Shown: positions 17,757 through 27,555, counted from the stretch's first letter. The stretch is 64,000 nucleotides of DNA from Edaphovirga cremea (GCF_003332275.1 NZ_QOVA01000013.1:1-64000), one strand, 5' to 3'. Numbers and translations: made by a program. The notes: a model not told the origin generated them from the letters alone.

Positions 17757-20411
17757 ATGCAGACTCTACGACAGTCAGGATCGGCAATACCCACCTCCGC
17801 CGGTAGCTATACCGGAAAAATGACGCCCATTGCCCTCATACTCGTCAGCATGTTCACGGCATCAAATGCCCAGGCTGACCTGCGGGTAACTCCCCCGCAA
17901 AGCATCGCCCGCAATGTCGAGTTCGATCCGCAATTCCTCAATATGGGGAATGCGCAGGAGATGGATCTCTCTCGTTTTGCCAACGGCTCAAATGCCCTGC
18001 CGGGGCACTATAAGGTCGCCATCTATCTGAACAGGACGGCGCTGTTGAATGCCGACGTTGAATTTAAAAGTCGTGAAGACAAAACGGTGTATCCCTGCCT
18101 GACCCCAAAGATCGTCGGATCCATCGATTTCAATACTGACCGTATTCCAGCATCCCTGCTCAAGGCGATAAAGGGGGGAGAGCAATGCATTGATCTGACC
18201 CAGGAGATCCCGGCTGCGCAGGTGGTGTTTGACAGCAATGAACAGCGGTTGGATATCCAACTGCCCCAGGCGTATGTCAATACGCTGGCGCGGGGTACCG
18301 TCAATCCGGCACTGTGGGACAGTGGCGTGCCTGCGGGCATATTGGGTTACAACATCAATGCCTACAGCAGCCAATCCAACGGCAATGACAGCAAATCCCT
18401 GTATGCGGGTATCAATGCCGGAGTGAATATTGGTGCCTGGTACGCGCGCCATAACGGTGCCTACAGTTGGGCAGACGGCGGTCAAAAGAAATACACCACC
18501 CTTAACACCTATATGCAGCGCGATATCCCGGTATTGCAGGGGCGGGCGTTGATCGGCGAGTCGAATACCAACGGCCTGATTTTTGACACACTGCCGTTCA
18601 GCGGGGTGCAACTGAGCAGCGATGAACGGATGTTGCCGGAATCCCTGCGTGGCTATGCGCCAGATATCCGCGGCATTGCCCGTACCGCCGCCAGGGTGAC
18701 GGTAACCCAGGGCGGTCAGATAATTTATGAGCGCACCGTGTCACCGGGCGAGTTCATCATCAACGATCTCTATCCTACCGGTTATGGTGGCAACCTCGAT
18801 GTCACGATACATGAGGCCGATGGTTCAGAGCAGAATTTCACCGTGCCTTTTGCCTCCGTGGCGCAACTGTTGCGTCCTGGCACGCATCGTTACAGTGTCA
18901 CGATGGGCAAGCTGCGCAATGATTTTATCGACGACGATCCGGCACTTTACCAGGCAACCTACCAGCGCGGCCTGACGAATATTGTGACGGGTTATGGCGG
19001 TGTGCAAGCCAGCCAGGACTACCATGCCCTGCAACTGGGTGCCGCAGTGGGAACGTTCGTTGGAGCATTCTCCGCTGACGTCACGCAGGCACGCACCCAT
19101 CTGCCTGCCAACAGCGGCGGGACGCAGTCCGGCCAGAGTTATCAGCTTGGCTACAGCAAGGTGATCAGCGAAACCAACAGCAGCCTGTCGCTGGCGGCGT
19201 ACCGTTTCTCCACTGAGGGTTTTATGGATTACCTGACCGCGATGAACACCCGCGAAGCGGTGCGCCAGGGATTCCCGGCCAGTTCGGTTGGCCGGGCGAA
19301 AAACCGCGTGACGCTGACCGCCGGTCAGGGACTTCCTGGCGACTGGGGACAGTTCTATATCAGCAGTTCGCTGCAAAACTACTGGAACCGCGAAGGTAAC
19401 GACACGCAGTACCAGATGGGCTACAGCAATCGCTACAAGAGCCTGAGCTATGGCCTCAGTGTCAACCGCAGTCAATCGGCCTATGGATCGACGCAAAACA
19501 ACTACCTGCTGAGTTTCAGTTTCCCGCTTGGTCGCCGTGACAGCAGCCATACGCCAAATATACGCGTACAACTCAACCGGGATTCGAACGGCAATATGCG
19601 TGAGCAGACTGCACTGTCAGGAACGGCAGGAGCAGGTAACCAGTTCAGTTACAGTGCATCGGCGATGAACAGCAACAACGGCGGTGGTGCTTCTGGCGCG
19701 CTCAATGCGCAGTACCGCAGTCAGGCGACGGCGGTGAGTGCCTCGTATGGTGCTGGGGAAAATTACCAGAGTCAGGGACTGGGGCTCAACGGCACAATGG
19801 TGGCACACCCTGGCGGCGTGACGCTGACGCCATATAACGGGGAAACCTTTGCCGTGGTTGAAGCAAAAGGTGCAGAAGGTGCGCGCGTGTCTTCCTACCC
19901 GGGCGTTCATATCGACTCGCATGGCTATGCAATCGTGCCTTACCTGAACCCTTACCAGATGAACGATGTCAGCATCGATCCGAAAGGTACGGCGAGCAAT
20001 GTCGAACTGGATAACACCGCCCAGAAAGTCGCACCGCATGCGGGCGCCGTAGTGATGCTGAAATACACCACCAAAAAGGGCTGGCCGGTGTTGATTAATG
20101 CCACGTTCGAGGATCAGCCGGTGCCGTTTGGTGCCAGCGTGCAGGATGAAAAGGGTAATAACGTCGGGGCTGTGGGTCAGGGTGGTCAGATTTACGCCCG
20201 GGTCAGCAGCGAGCGCGGCAAACTGAACGTGATCTGGGGTGATGGCAGTCACATGGCGTGTCAGGTCGGATATGTATTGATGCCGCAGCCGAAAGGGCAG
20301 AAGGCATCGGCAGTCCAGACATTCACGAGCCTCTGCCAGCAAGCATCAAATAACAACGTTCCCAAGGAACTTGCCAGCAGGTCAGCCTCTGGATCGCCAT
20401 CAGGCAGTTGA
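17757..20411 (+). CDS. Outer-membrane fimbrial usher (FimD/PapC family), operon 2
   Basis: 884-aa usher with signal peptide (cut near AQA), N-domain (VEFDPQFLNMGNAQEMDLSRF), plug-region motif GVQLSSDERMLPESLRGYAPDIRG, the barrel, and C-terminal domains with a cysteine pair (MACQVG, SLCQQ). It ends with a longer tail than the usher at 9426, rich in Ser, Gly and Ala. It places assembled fibres of pilin 16363 and the tip protein 20472 on the surface. Confidence 0.93.
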   Translation: MQTLRQSGSAIPTSAGSYTGKMTPIALILVSMFTASNAQADLRVTPPQSIARNVEFDPQFLNMGNAQEMDLSRFANGSNALPGHYKVAIYLNRTALLNADVEFKSREDKTVYPCLTPKIVGSIDFNTDRIPASLLKAIKGGEQCIDLTQEIPAAQVVFDSNEQRLDIQLPQAYVNTLARGTVNPALWDSGVPAGILGYNINAYSSQSNGNDSKSLYAGINAGVNIGAWYARHNGAYSWADGGQKKYTTLNTYMQRDIPVLQGRALIGESNTNGLIFDTLPFSGVQLSSDERMLPESLRGYAPDIRGIARTAARVTVTQGGQIIYERTVSPGEFIINDLYPTGYGGNLDVTIHEADGSEQNFTVPFASVAQLLRPGTHRYSVTMGKLRNDFIDDDPALYQATYQRGLTNIVTGYGGVQASQDYHALQLGAAVGTFVGAFSADVTQARTHLPANSGGTQSGQSYQLGYSKVISETNSSLSLAAYRFSTEGFMDYLTAMNTREAVRQGFPASSVGRAKNRVTLTAGQGLPGDWGQFYISSSLQNYWNREGNDTQYQMGYSNRYKSLSYGLSVNRSQSAYGSTQNNYLLSFSFPLGRRDSSHTPNIRVQLNRDSNGNMREQTALSGTAGAGNQFSYSASAMNSNNGGGASGALNAQYRSQATAVSASYGAGENYQSQGLGLNGTMVAHPGGVTLTPYNGETFAVVEAKGAEGARVSSYPGVHIDSHGYAIVPYLNPYQMNDVSIDPKGTASNVELDNTAQKVAPHAGAVVMLKYTTKKGWPVLINATFEDQPVPFGASVQDEKGNNVGAVGQGGQIYARVSSERGKLNVIWGDGSHMACQVGYVLMPQPKGQKASAVQTFTSLCQQASNNNVPKELASRSASGSPSGS

Positions 20412-20471
20412 GGACTTACAGGGTTTACCTGCTACCCAAATCCCATCACGACAGTAAAACGGAACAAGATA

Positions 20472-21602
20472 ATGAAAAAATTGACACAAGTATTGCTGGC
20501 TGTGCTGGCAACAGGTATCGGACTCTACAGCGGTGGCGGAGCGGCTGAGGTGGGTGCAAATGAATGTGCGCGGTTTGCTTCGTCGGCCCTTTTTGCGGAC
20601 GTGGTTGATTTGGGTAATCAGACCATTACCGTGGGGTCTGACGCCGGATCAATGGCAGATGTTTACTATGTAACTATTACACTTTCAAATAGTGTCGGAG
20701 CCACTTGTCGCGTTGAGACCACAACCAAGGTCACGATGCTGACCGCCTATGACAGTATGCCTCTGGCCGAAATTGCCAACGCCAGTGCTCTGCTCTTTGA
20801 AACGGGTGTATCTGGATTGAGTATGGAAATGCGGGTTAACCAAGGTATCCCCCTGAATCGCAGTGGGGTCAGTACTTCTGTCTCGCTTTTGGGTAATCAG
20901 GGAAAGGCCGCAAGCATGACAGTCAGTCTATTTTTCACCAAAAGAGGGGTCATTACGCCAGGAGTCATCCATGGCACCGATCTGCCCACGATTAAGATCA
21001 CCGGCTCCGGCTCCGATAACCCACTGGTCACGGGGTTCCCTTTTGAAATAGGCACATTGCGGTTTACCGGGCAGTTGAATGTTGTCAGTGGCAGTTGTGT
21101 TACACCTGATTTGGCGGTTGATTTAGGGCGGTATGATATACCCGAAACGTTCACCGGAATTGGCACAACATCCCCTTGGGTTGATAGCTCAATGATGTTG
21201 ACAGGGTGCCCCGCTTTTAAAGGGTTCTATAACACGGGTAATGGCACATTGGCAATGAAAGCCAGTGGCACAGTGCCGTCGGGGACCCCCAACTCGAACA
21301 TTATGCGGATTACCGTAAGTCCTTCTGGCTCTGGGATATATGACGCGGCGAATGGCTTATTCACTATCGCGACAGGAAGTGGGACTGCCAAAGGCGTTGG
21401 ATTACAGCTGGCCAGGGGGGATTTCAACATTCCGGGATCCTTGTCGATGATTGAACTCAACAAGTCTTTTTCAATGAATGTCAGTTCGGATGCGCCTGGG
21501 ACAATTAAGCTCCCTATGGCCGTCCGTTACTATCAGACCAGCAGTACGGTTACGCCAGGGAAAGCAAACGGTAAGGTCACCGTAAACATTCTGTACTACT
21601 AA
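20472..21602 (+). CDS. Fimbrial tip adhesin, operon 2
   Basis: 376-aa probable tip protein. A signal peptide (cut near GAAEV) is followed by a novel-looking N-terminal domain of about 180 residues, then a pilin domain starting at GSCVTPDLAVDLGRYDIPETFTG and ending with GKVTVNILYY. The N-domain does not resemble that of the adhesin at 12005, so it should bind a different ligand. 60 bp after the usher and last structural gene of the operon. Confidence 0.82.
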   Translation: MKKLTQVLLAVLATGIGLYSGGGAAEVGANECARFASSALFADVVDLGNQTITVGSDAGSMADVYYVTITLSNSVGATCRVETTTKVTMLTAYDSMPLAEIANASALLFETGVSGLSMEMRVNQGIPLNRSGVSTSVSLLGNQGKAASMTVSLFFTKRGVITPGVIHGTDLPTIKITGSGSDNPLVTGFPFEIGTLRFTGQLNVVSGSCVTPDLAVDLGRYDIPETFTGIGTTSPWVDSSMMLTGCPAFKGFYNTGNGTLAMKASGTVPSGTPNSNIMRITVSPSGSGIYDAANGLFTIATGSGTAKGVGLQLARGDFNIPGSLSMIELNKSFSMNVSSDAPGTIKLPMAVRYYQTSSTVTPGKANGKVTVNILYY

Positions 21603-21647
21603 ATGGCAGGCAGAGGGATTGTCTGGCTCGTTTAAAGGGAAAGAAAC

Positions 21648-22220
21648 ATGATGAATGTACATATAATTTCCAACGATCAATATATGTTGGCTGGTTTACG
21701 ACAACTGATGAAAGATAAACGTGAGGTGGCAATAAATAGTCGTCCGCTTGATCTCAGATCGCACAATAAGGCTTATCTGGACCCGAATCGTGTTTTGTTA
21801 ATTTGTCTCGATTCTGAGAGCGAAATTGTAGCTTTGCTCTCCTTGCTGGCTGAAACTAATAGCAGGGTCATTATCATGGGGAAAAACGCAGATGATGAAA
21901 TCTTTAGCCATTATTGCGGCTGTCATTACATTCCAAAAAACAGCAGCGTAGAGGATTTCAACTTTCTATTCGACGCGATTATGCATTCCAGCACATTGCA
22001 CATAAAAAATGTGTTAACAACGCGCGAAAAAACCGTCATAAAAGAATTATTGCAGGGGAGGCCAGGGGCGTCAGTCGCCAAAAAGCTTGATATTTCACAA
22101 AAGACCATTAGCTCACATAAAAGGAGTGCATTACATAAATTGGGGCTGAAAAATATCAACCAGGCAACATTACTTTCAAAGATATTAATCCAGCAAAATA
22201 TCGAAGAGTTTATAATCTAG
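21648..22220 (+). CDS. LuxR-type (GerE helix-turn-helix) regulator at the end of fimbrial operon 2
   Basis: 190-aa protein with a receiver-like N-terminal half (VHIISNDQYMLAGLRQLM, VLLICLDS) and a C-terminal LuxR helix-turn-helix (LTTREKTVIKELLQG, AKKLDISQKTISSHKRSALHKLGLKN). The receiver half lacks a clear acidic pocket and phosphorylatable aspartate, so it may act without phosphorylation. It starts 45 bp after the adhesin stop with AAAGGGA before the ATG, and probably belongs to the same transcript. Regulators in this position often control switching between fimbriae and motility. Confidence 0.83.
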   Translation: MMNVHIISNDQYMLAGLRQLMKDKREVAINSRPLDLRSHNKAYLDPNRVLLICLDSESEIVALLSLLAETNSRVIIMGKNADDEIFSHYCGCHYIPKNSSVEDFNFLFDAIMHSSTLHIKNVLTTREKTVIKELLQGRPGASVAKKLDISQKTISSHKRSALHKLGLKNINQATLLSKILIQQNIEEFII

Positions 22221-22297
22221 TTTTGTTGCGCCTATCTTGCATGAATCGCCGTCCACCGTTTGCCCTGAATCCACAGCAAACGGTGGGGCGATCCGTG

Positions 22298-23059
22298 TTA
22301 GAACTGGTTGTCCGGATGACGAATACGATCCAGCACCTGATGTTGCAGATTGAGGAAGTCGGGCGTGCGGTTCATGGTCTCATGGCGCGGACGGGGCAGC
22401 GGTACATCGAACGTACTGTCGATGGTCCCTTTTCCCATCACCACAATCCGATCGGACAAGAACACCGCTTCTTCAATATCATGGGTAACGAACATCACGG
22501 TGAGACGGTGAACTTCCCAGATTTCAATCAATAATTGCTGCATCTGATGGCGCGTCATGGCATCCAGCGCACCAAAAGGTTCATCCATCAACAGGATTTT
22601 GGGGCGGTAGGAGAGCGCACGGGCGATAGCGACCCGCTGTTTCATACCGCCGGAAAGCTCGGCAGGCCAGCGATCGCCAGAACTCCCCAGTTTGACCAAT
22701 TCCAGATTCTGCTGCGCAATATCACGGCACTGCCTGGCCGGTGTGCCTGCGGCCTTGAGCGCAAACTCGATATTCTGCCTCGCGGTTAGCCATGGCAACA
22801 GCGTGTAGGTCTGGAATACGACGCCGCGATCGATGCCGGGCCCGGTAATGGACCGATCGTCCACCCGCACATCACCGGCATCAAAATCCTCAAGACCGGC
22901 TGCAATGGACAACAGGGTACTTTTGCCGCAACCCGATGCCCCCACAATAGAGACGAATTCGTTGTCATTCAGGCTGAGATCGATACCGTTCAGCACCTGT
23001 TTGCGTGTTTTTCCCACGGGAAAGCTTTTAACCAGTTGATGAAGGGACAGCGTCGCCAT
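22298..23059 (-). CDS. ABC transporter ATPase, NitT/TauT family
   Basis: 253-aa nucleotide-binding subunit like TauB/SsuB. Walker A GASGCGKST, signature LSGGMKQR, Walker B ILLMDEPFGALD and the H-loop (VMFVTHDIEEA) are all intact. Last gene of a three-gene operon (binding protein, permease, ATPase). Its start codon meets the permease stop. The system imports a sulfonate-, nitrate- or pyrimidine-like solute; I cannot tell which. Confidence 0.9.
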   Translation of the reverse strand: MATLSLHQLVKSFPVGKTRKQVLNGIDLSLNDNEFVSIVGASGCGKSTLLSIAAGLEDFDAGDVRVDDRSITGPGIDRGVVFQTYTLLPWLTARQNIEFALKAAGTPARQCRDIAQQNLELVKLGSSGDRWPAELSGGMKQRVAIARALSYRPKILLMDEPFGALDAMTRHQMQQLLIEIWEVHRLTVMFVTHDIEEAVFLSDRIVVMGKGTIDSTFDVPLPRPRHETMNRTPDFLNLQHQVLDRIRHPDNQF

Positions 23060-23907
23060 CAGGAACTTCTCCGGTTGTAGCGGAACAGCACGCGCTCTGC
23101 GGCGCGCATCAGTTGATCGGTGATCAAGCCCAGCAACCCGAGCAAGAGAATGTAACCGATGATCGTATCGGTCTGGAAATAGCGCTGTGACACCACAATG
23201 CGATAACCCAATCCGGAGGTGGAAGCGACCAGTTCAGCCAGTACCAGCCAGGTCCAGGCCCAGCCGAGGCTGATGCGCAGCGCGTCCCAAATACCCGGAA
23301 ACGCGGCGGGCAGAACGATGCGGAACAGGATTTTCCAGTCCGGCATGCCCAGCGTGCGACCGAGGCCAATGAAATCCCCCGGCACGCGTTTTACCGCATC
23401 CATCATCATCAGTACCTGTTGGAAAAAGGTACCAATCCAGATCACCAGGAATTTTTGGAAATCATCGGTGCCGGTCCAGAGAATGGTCAGCGGCACAAAC
23501 GCCACCACCGGCATATAACGGATGAAATCGACCAGCGGTTCGAAAATGGCTTTGAACAAGCCGTAACACCCGGCCAGCACGCCAATGACAATCGACATCA
23601 GTGAAGAAATGGCGAACGCAATGGCGATGCGATAGAGGCTGTCTTTGACGTCGCTTTGCAATGTTCCGTCCATCGCCAGCTTCATCATGCGTAGCCAGAC
23701 TTTCTCAAGCCCGGGTAGAAAGAGCGGGGGGATCGCGCCGTTACGTGTCGCCAGCCACCATGAAAGCACCAGCAGGGAAAAAACTGTTATGGCAATGCCC
23801 ACGAACTGCCGACGCGACGGGACACCACCAATCACCAGCAAGCGCGATTTGCGTTTGCGGTGGGGAACGGAAGCGCCTTGCGGCGCCTCCGGTTTTTCTA
23901 AAGCCAT
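23059..23907 (-). CDS. ABC transporter permease, NitT/TauT family
   Basis: 282-aa BPD_transp_1 permease with about six membrane segments. The EAA-type loop that contacts the ATPase is seen as FIGLGRTLGMPDWKILFRIVLPAAFPGIWDALRISLGWAW, close to TauC/SsuC. The N-terminus has a basic cytoplasmic stretch before the first membrane segment. It shares one base with the ATPase gene and lies 12 bp after the binding-protein gene. Confidence 0.9.
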   Translation of the reverse strand: MALEKPEAPQGASVPHRKRKSRLLVIGGVPSRRQFVGIAITVFSLLVLSWWLATRNGAIPPLFLPGLEKVWLRMMKLAMDGTLQSDVKDSLYRIAIAFAISSLMSIVIGVLAGCYGLFKAIFEPLVDFIRYMPVVAFVPLTILWTGTDDFQKFLVIWIGTFFQQVLMMMDAVKRVPGDFIGLGRTLGMPDWKILFRIVLPAAFPGIWDALRISLGWAWTWLVLAELVASTSGLGYRIVVSQRYFQTDTIIGYILLLGLLGLITDQLMRAAERVLFRYNRRSS

Positions 23908-23919
23908 GTTTCTTCCACC

Positions 23920-24909
23920 TTACAGACCATCTACAACGCTGGCATCAATAACCTGTTGCGGCGTAACAGGTGCGAGAATGAGACCGGCATCGGTAGCTGC
24001 TTTCAGTACATGCTGGAAGGTTTCGGTAGAGAAGTCATGGCCGAGAAGGCGTTTATTATCCGCCAGGGAGTAATAACTCACGCCGTCGAAAGCGGCTTTC
24101 AGCTCATCAGGACTGGCACCGACACCCTTGGCGATGATCGCGCGATCGGCTTCCTTGTTCGCCTGATAGTGAGTCAGCGCGGCATCCCAACTTTTGATCA
24201 ATGCAGCGACCTGACCCGGTCTGTTTTTCAGAACGTCATTACGCACCACCAACACATCACTGATCAGGCCCGGATCGGAATGGCCGCTATACAGGACTTT
24301 TACCGACGGATCCTGGCTTTTCGCCACACTCAGATACGGCTCGTAGGTCACGGCGGCAGAAACACGTTTGGCAATCAACGACGTACCTGCGGAAGAGACC
24401 GGCATTGGCACGGGCTTGATATCGGCGAGTGTCAAACCCACCGATGACAGTGCGCTGTGCAGCAAAATGTCGCTGGTTGTACCCTCTTCATAAGCGACCT
24501 GTTTGCCTTTGAGATCTTTCAAACTGGTAATATCGCTGGTGGTCAGCAAGGCATCGGCGCTTTCGCTGCTATCAAGCAGCATCACGATCTTCACTGGCAA
24601 TCCGGCAGAGACCATCGACATGGCGGTGTGCGTCGCGATATTGGCTGCATCAATCTGCCCGCTGGCCAGCGCGGCGTTGATATCTTTGTCTTCGGCAAAG
24701 TTTAGCAGTTCGACCTTTTCCAGCCCGTGTTGTTTGAATAAGCCATGGCTTTCGGCCACGTACCACTGACCATAGCCCAACCAGGGTTGAATCCCCATTT
24801 TCAGCGGACCGGGCTCAGGTGTTGGCGCGGCAAACGTGAGGGGGGAAGCCAGCAGTCCCAGACAGCAAACGGCAGCGAGAGCGTACTTTTTTGCAAAAAA
24901 TGGAGGCAT
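23920..24909 (-). CDS. ABC transporter periplasmic binding protein, NitT/TauT family
   Basis: 329-aa solute-binding protein. The signal peptide ends near TFA. The mature part begins with the family pattern LKMGIQPWLGYGQWYVAESHGLF, then GQIDAANIATHTAMSMV and the YEEGTTSDILLHSALSSVG lobe. It resembles SsuA/TauA and thiamine-precursor binding proteins. No desulfonating enzyme lies nearby, which leaves the substrate open. Confidence 0.88.
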   Translation of the reverse strand: MPPFFAKKYALAAVCCLGLLASPLTFAAPTPEPGPLKMGIQPWLGYGQWYVAESHGLFKQHGLEKVELLNFAEDKDINAALASGQIDAANIATHTAMSMVSAGLPVKIVMLLDSSESADALLTTSDITSLKDLKGKQVAYEEGTTSDILLHSALSSVGLTLADIKPVPMPVSSAGTSLIAKRVSAAVTYEPYLSVAKSQDPSVKVLYSGHSDPGLISDVLVVRNDVLKNRPGQVAALIKSWDAALTHYQANKEADRAIIAKGVGASPDELKAAFDGVSYYSLADNKRLLGHDFSTETFQHVLKAATDAGLILAPVTPQQVIDASVVDGL

Positions 24910-25358
24910 ATCGATTCCCTTGAAATGATGTAAAATTCAGATGATTCGATAATGCCCTTTTTCGACGAAATATTGCAACGTTTTGCAACAGTAAACGGCG
25001 CGATAATGCGTCCTGCGCGGCGATTTGCTGGTTTGCTGGCGCTGTATGTCCCCTGCAATGCCGACTTGTGTGAACCTGCAAACCTGACCTGATGGCCAAC
25101 CCAGGTGAGTTTTGAGCCCAAGCTACAGATAGCGTTTAAGCAAGAAGGCTACATGTTGTGCTGGCAAAGTCGCTGGCAGTCTGAACTATTAGTCTGAGCA
25201 TTTAATGATCATTCCTGGCGACAACCGCAGGCGTAATATTATTAATTAATGGATGCCGAGACCAACATTAAATAAATGTATTGATTCTGCTAAATATATT
25301 TTCTCTAGAAATGTGTGAACTCCATAGGTAAAGGAATAATTAACTGAAGGATTTGGTT
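24910..25358. other. Divergent intergenic region between ABC operon and T6SS module
   Basis: About 450 bp carrying the promoters of two divergent units. No gene, hairpin of note or clear operator is visible. Confidence 0.5.
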
Positions 25359-26051
25359 ATGTATCACAGTGATTTGATAATTCGGGATATGCAGGTCGAT
25401 AAGTTAATGGCTCTCCAGCTTGATAAGGCTCTTTCAGGGGTTAAGGATCAGGCTCTGGAGCAGGCCAGTAAGATTAGTGATGGTGCTACTCGCCTGCTGT
25501 ATTACACATTATGCTTTACCGATAATTACCAGGATATATGCGCAAAACTCAAGAGTGAAGATCTCAGGTTTTCGGAAGGGATTTATCAGCTTATTAAAGA
25601 TAGAAATATTGTATATGAAATAGTCAAGATTTACGTTGAGTTAATATTTAAGAACAAAAGCGCACAGCAGTTGGAGTACATCAAGAGACTTCTGATAAAA
25701 GCGGATGTCAATATCTCAGCGAGTTCATTAACAAATCAGGCTTTTGTATTGGGTATAACAACCTCTATTTGTCTTGGTGTTAGTATGAATACTAATTTTA
25801 TAAAAGGTACCAAGACTGGCTCTACGCTTGTTGTTACCGGGTTAGGGCTTTATGGCTATGTTCAGAAAGCATCCGCAAGCGCAGAACGCCTGAGCTTGCT
25901 CAATCCAAGGTATTATCATGCTCTGTATATGAGAAAGTTAGAGATGATGTACTTTTTAGTTGAACCTCTTTTCATGAAAGCGAGGGCATTTGAAGCTGAT
26001 TTGTTGTCAGATGATGATGTGGTGAACGCCATAATTAACATGGTGAAATAG
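25359..26051 (+). CDS. Candidate T6SS effector with central hydrophobic hairpin
   Basis: 230-aa protein I do not recognise by family. There is no signal peptide. The first 125 residues are charged and helical. A pair of hydrophobic segments follows (about FVLGITTSICLGVSM and GSTLVVTGLGLYGYV), then another charged helical tail. That layout suits a protein that inserts into a membrane. It is directly followed by a small membrane protein (2-bp gap) and then Hcp, the order expected for effector, immunity protein and delivery tube. The ion-selective pore effector Ssp6 of Serratia is of similar size and topology, but homology is only a guess. Start: ATG 25359, with GAAGG 8 bases before it. Confidence 0.55.
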   Translation: MYHSDLIIRDMQVDKLMALQLDKALSGVKDQALEQASKISDGATRLLYYTLCFTDNYQDICAKLKSEDLRFSEGIYQLIKDRNIVYEIVKIYVELIFKNKSAQQLEYIKRLLIKADVNISASSLTNQAFVLGITTSICLGVSMNTNFIKGTKTGSTLVVTGLGLYGYVQKASASAERLSLLNPRYYHALYMRKLEMMYFLVEPLFMKARAFEADLLSDDDVVNAIINMVK

Positions 26052-26053
26052 TC

Positions 26054-26245
26054 ATGATTAATTTCTTAAAGAAATGGCTTAAAGCTCAGTTATCATATTT
26101 TTTTTGGGGATATGTCCCGCTAATTGTTGTCGTGATTTTCGGTGTTGCTGTGGCTCAATATTTCCCTGGCATTGCAGTACAAGCAACAGGAATATTTTTT
26201 GTCGTAGTGCTGATTTTTGTATTTTGGTTTAACTATAAACACTAA
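26054..26245 (+). CDS. Small two-segment membrane protein, candidate immunity protein
   Basis: 63-aa protein with two predicted membrane helices (WGYVPLIVVVIFGVAVAQYF and AVQATGIFFVVVLIFVFWF) and a basic N-terminus. It begins 2 bp after the stop of the preceding gene, so the two are translated together. A membrane-resident partner next to a putative membrane-acting effector suggests immunity. It could equally be an assembly partner or unrelated. Confidence 0.6.
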   Translation: MINFLKKWLKAQLSYFFWGYVPLIVVVIFGVAVAQYFPGIAVQATGIFFVVVLIFVFWFNYKH

Positions 26246-26292
26246 TTTTCTATGGAAAAGTACGTATTGTTACTTGATAAAGGATGCTCTAT

Positions 26293-26772
26293 ATGTCTAC
26301 CCCAGCTCATCTTTGGTTAACAGACGAAAATGGCTCGCCCATTGTCGGCGGGTGCTTAATGCCAACCCGCTTGGGTTCGATAGAATTACGCTCAGTAAGC
26401 CATAATGTCACCATCCCGGTGGACTCTCATTTGGGTAAATTAACGGGGACAAGGGTGCATGACCCGATTACGATTCAAAAGGAATTTGATCGAACAACAC
26501 CACTTCTTTTTCGCGCTCTATGTCAGGGAAGAACACTTAAGTCTGCAACGATAAAAATGTATCGTATTCTTGATGCTGGAATGGAGAGTGAGTATTTTAA
26601 CATTCTTCTTGAAAACGTGAAGATAACGACAATTTCACCGTTTTTATTACCAAATGGAATGACCAGTACTCATCTGGAAAATATTGAGTTACGTTATGAG
26701 GCGATCACTTGGAAATATACAGAGGGGAATATTTTGTACCGAGATACGTGGAATGAACGCATGATAGCTTAA
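26293..26772 (+). CDS. hcp: Hcp, type VI secretion tube protein
   Basis: 159-aa Hcp-family protein, the usual full length, with MSTPAHLWLTDENGSPIVGG at the start, the HDPITIQKEFDRTTPLLFRALCQG region and the ENIELRYEAITWKY strand near the end. Hcp hexamers stack into the T6SS tube and carry small effectors in their lumen. ATG 26293 follows AAAGGA by 8 bases and is preferred to ATG 26284. No other T6SS structural gene is in the window, so this is an orphan hcp island, a common place for cargo effectors. Confidence 0.92.
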   Translation: MSTPAHLWLTDENGSPIVGGCLMPTRLGSIELRSVSHNVTIPVDSHLGKLTGTRVHDPITIQKEFDRTTPLLFRALCQGRTLKSATIKMYRILDAGMESEYFNILLENVKITTISPFLLPNGMTSTHLENIELRYEAITWKYTEGNILYRDTWNERMIA

Positions 26773-26800
26773 TGCCAGGGTAAAAAATGTTCAGCAATTC

Positions 26801-26828
26801 AAAAAGGATCTCAGAAAGATCCTTTTTT
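26801..26828 (+). terminator. Rho-independent terminator after hcp
   Basis: Perfect 11-bp stem AAAAAGGATCT/AGATCCTTTTT (26801-26811 and 26817-26827) with a 5-base loop, ending in a run of T. Confidence 0.93.
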
Positions 26829-26894
26829 GTACTATGTTGATAAATTCCATTTGCATAAGATTTTATTTAAAAAATGTACTTTGCGTTTTAGCTC

Positions 26895-27539
26895 TTATCT
26901 CTGTAACTGACACTGTTCACACAACTGCGGCCACATCGCCATAAACAGGCGGGCATTTTGCTGTAGCTGCTCATGACTGGCGCCATTGCGTGCCTGTACT
27001 GACATACCGTGCAACAGGGTTGTCAGATAACTGGCAAGTAGCGTGGTATCCGTCGCCGCCGCAAGCTCTCCTTTCTCCCGTCGCTTTTGCAAGAAAGCGG
27101 CAATGTAATTTTCAAGCTCATCGCGTTTCTGTTTCATCATGTCAAAAAGCATCGTGTCTTCAGCGGCCATGCCGAAAGTCGCCGATACCATGAAGCAGCC
27201 AGATGGGGTGATCGGATCGGTAAAAAAATCGGCCAATGAATGGACCAGTTGATCGATGATCTCTGTGACGGACATCGCCTCCTGATTCAGCAACGCGTAC
27301 TGTTTTTCTCTGTAAACCGTCAGGTAACGTTCAACGGCGGCACAGAATAACCCCTCTTTGCTGCCAAATTCGCTATAGAGCGTGCCGGGCTTGCTCTGCG
27401 TGGCTTTTATCAGCTCTGACAGGGACGTTGGCTCATAGCCATAGCGCCAGAAAAGCGTCATGGCGATATCCAGCACTTTCTCGCGATCAAACGTTTTAGG
27501 CCGTCCCCGGCTGGTGGCTAGCTTCTGCGTGATTGACAT
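26895..27539 (-). CDS. TetR-family repressor
   Basis: 214-aa TetR-type regulator. The N-terminal helix-turn-helix is seen as LDIAMTLFWRYGYEPTSLSELIKATQSKPGTLYSEFGSKEGLF, and the rest is the helical ligand domain. It is divergent from the nitronate monooxygenase gene across 290 bp that contain three related palindromes. It most likely represses that gene and itself, and is released by a small, perhaps nitro-compound or quinone-like, ligand. Confidence 0.88.
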   Translation of the reverse strand: MSITQKLATSRGRPKTFDREKVLDIAMTLFWRYGYEPTSLSELIKATQSKPGTLYSEFGSKEGLFCAAVERYLTVYREKQYALLNQEAMSVTEIIDQLVHSLADFFTDPITPSGCFMVSATFGMAAEDTMLFDMMKQKRDELENYIAAFLQKRREKGELAAATDTTLLASYLTTLLHGMSVQARNGASHEQLQQNARLFMAMWPQLCEQCQLQR

Positions 27540-27555
27540 ATCACCTCCTGCATTT

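Noticed and set aside
18825-20342. Two long minus-strand frames inside the second usher gene (18825-19571, 19617-20342)
   Set aside because: Antisense of a clearly coding usher; no start signals and His/Arg-rich composition typical of shadow frames.
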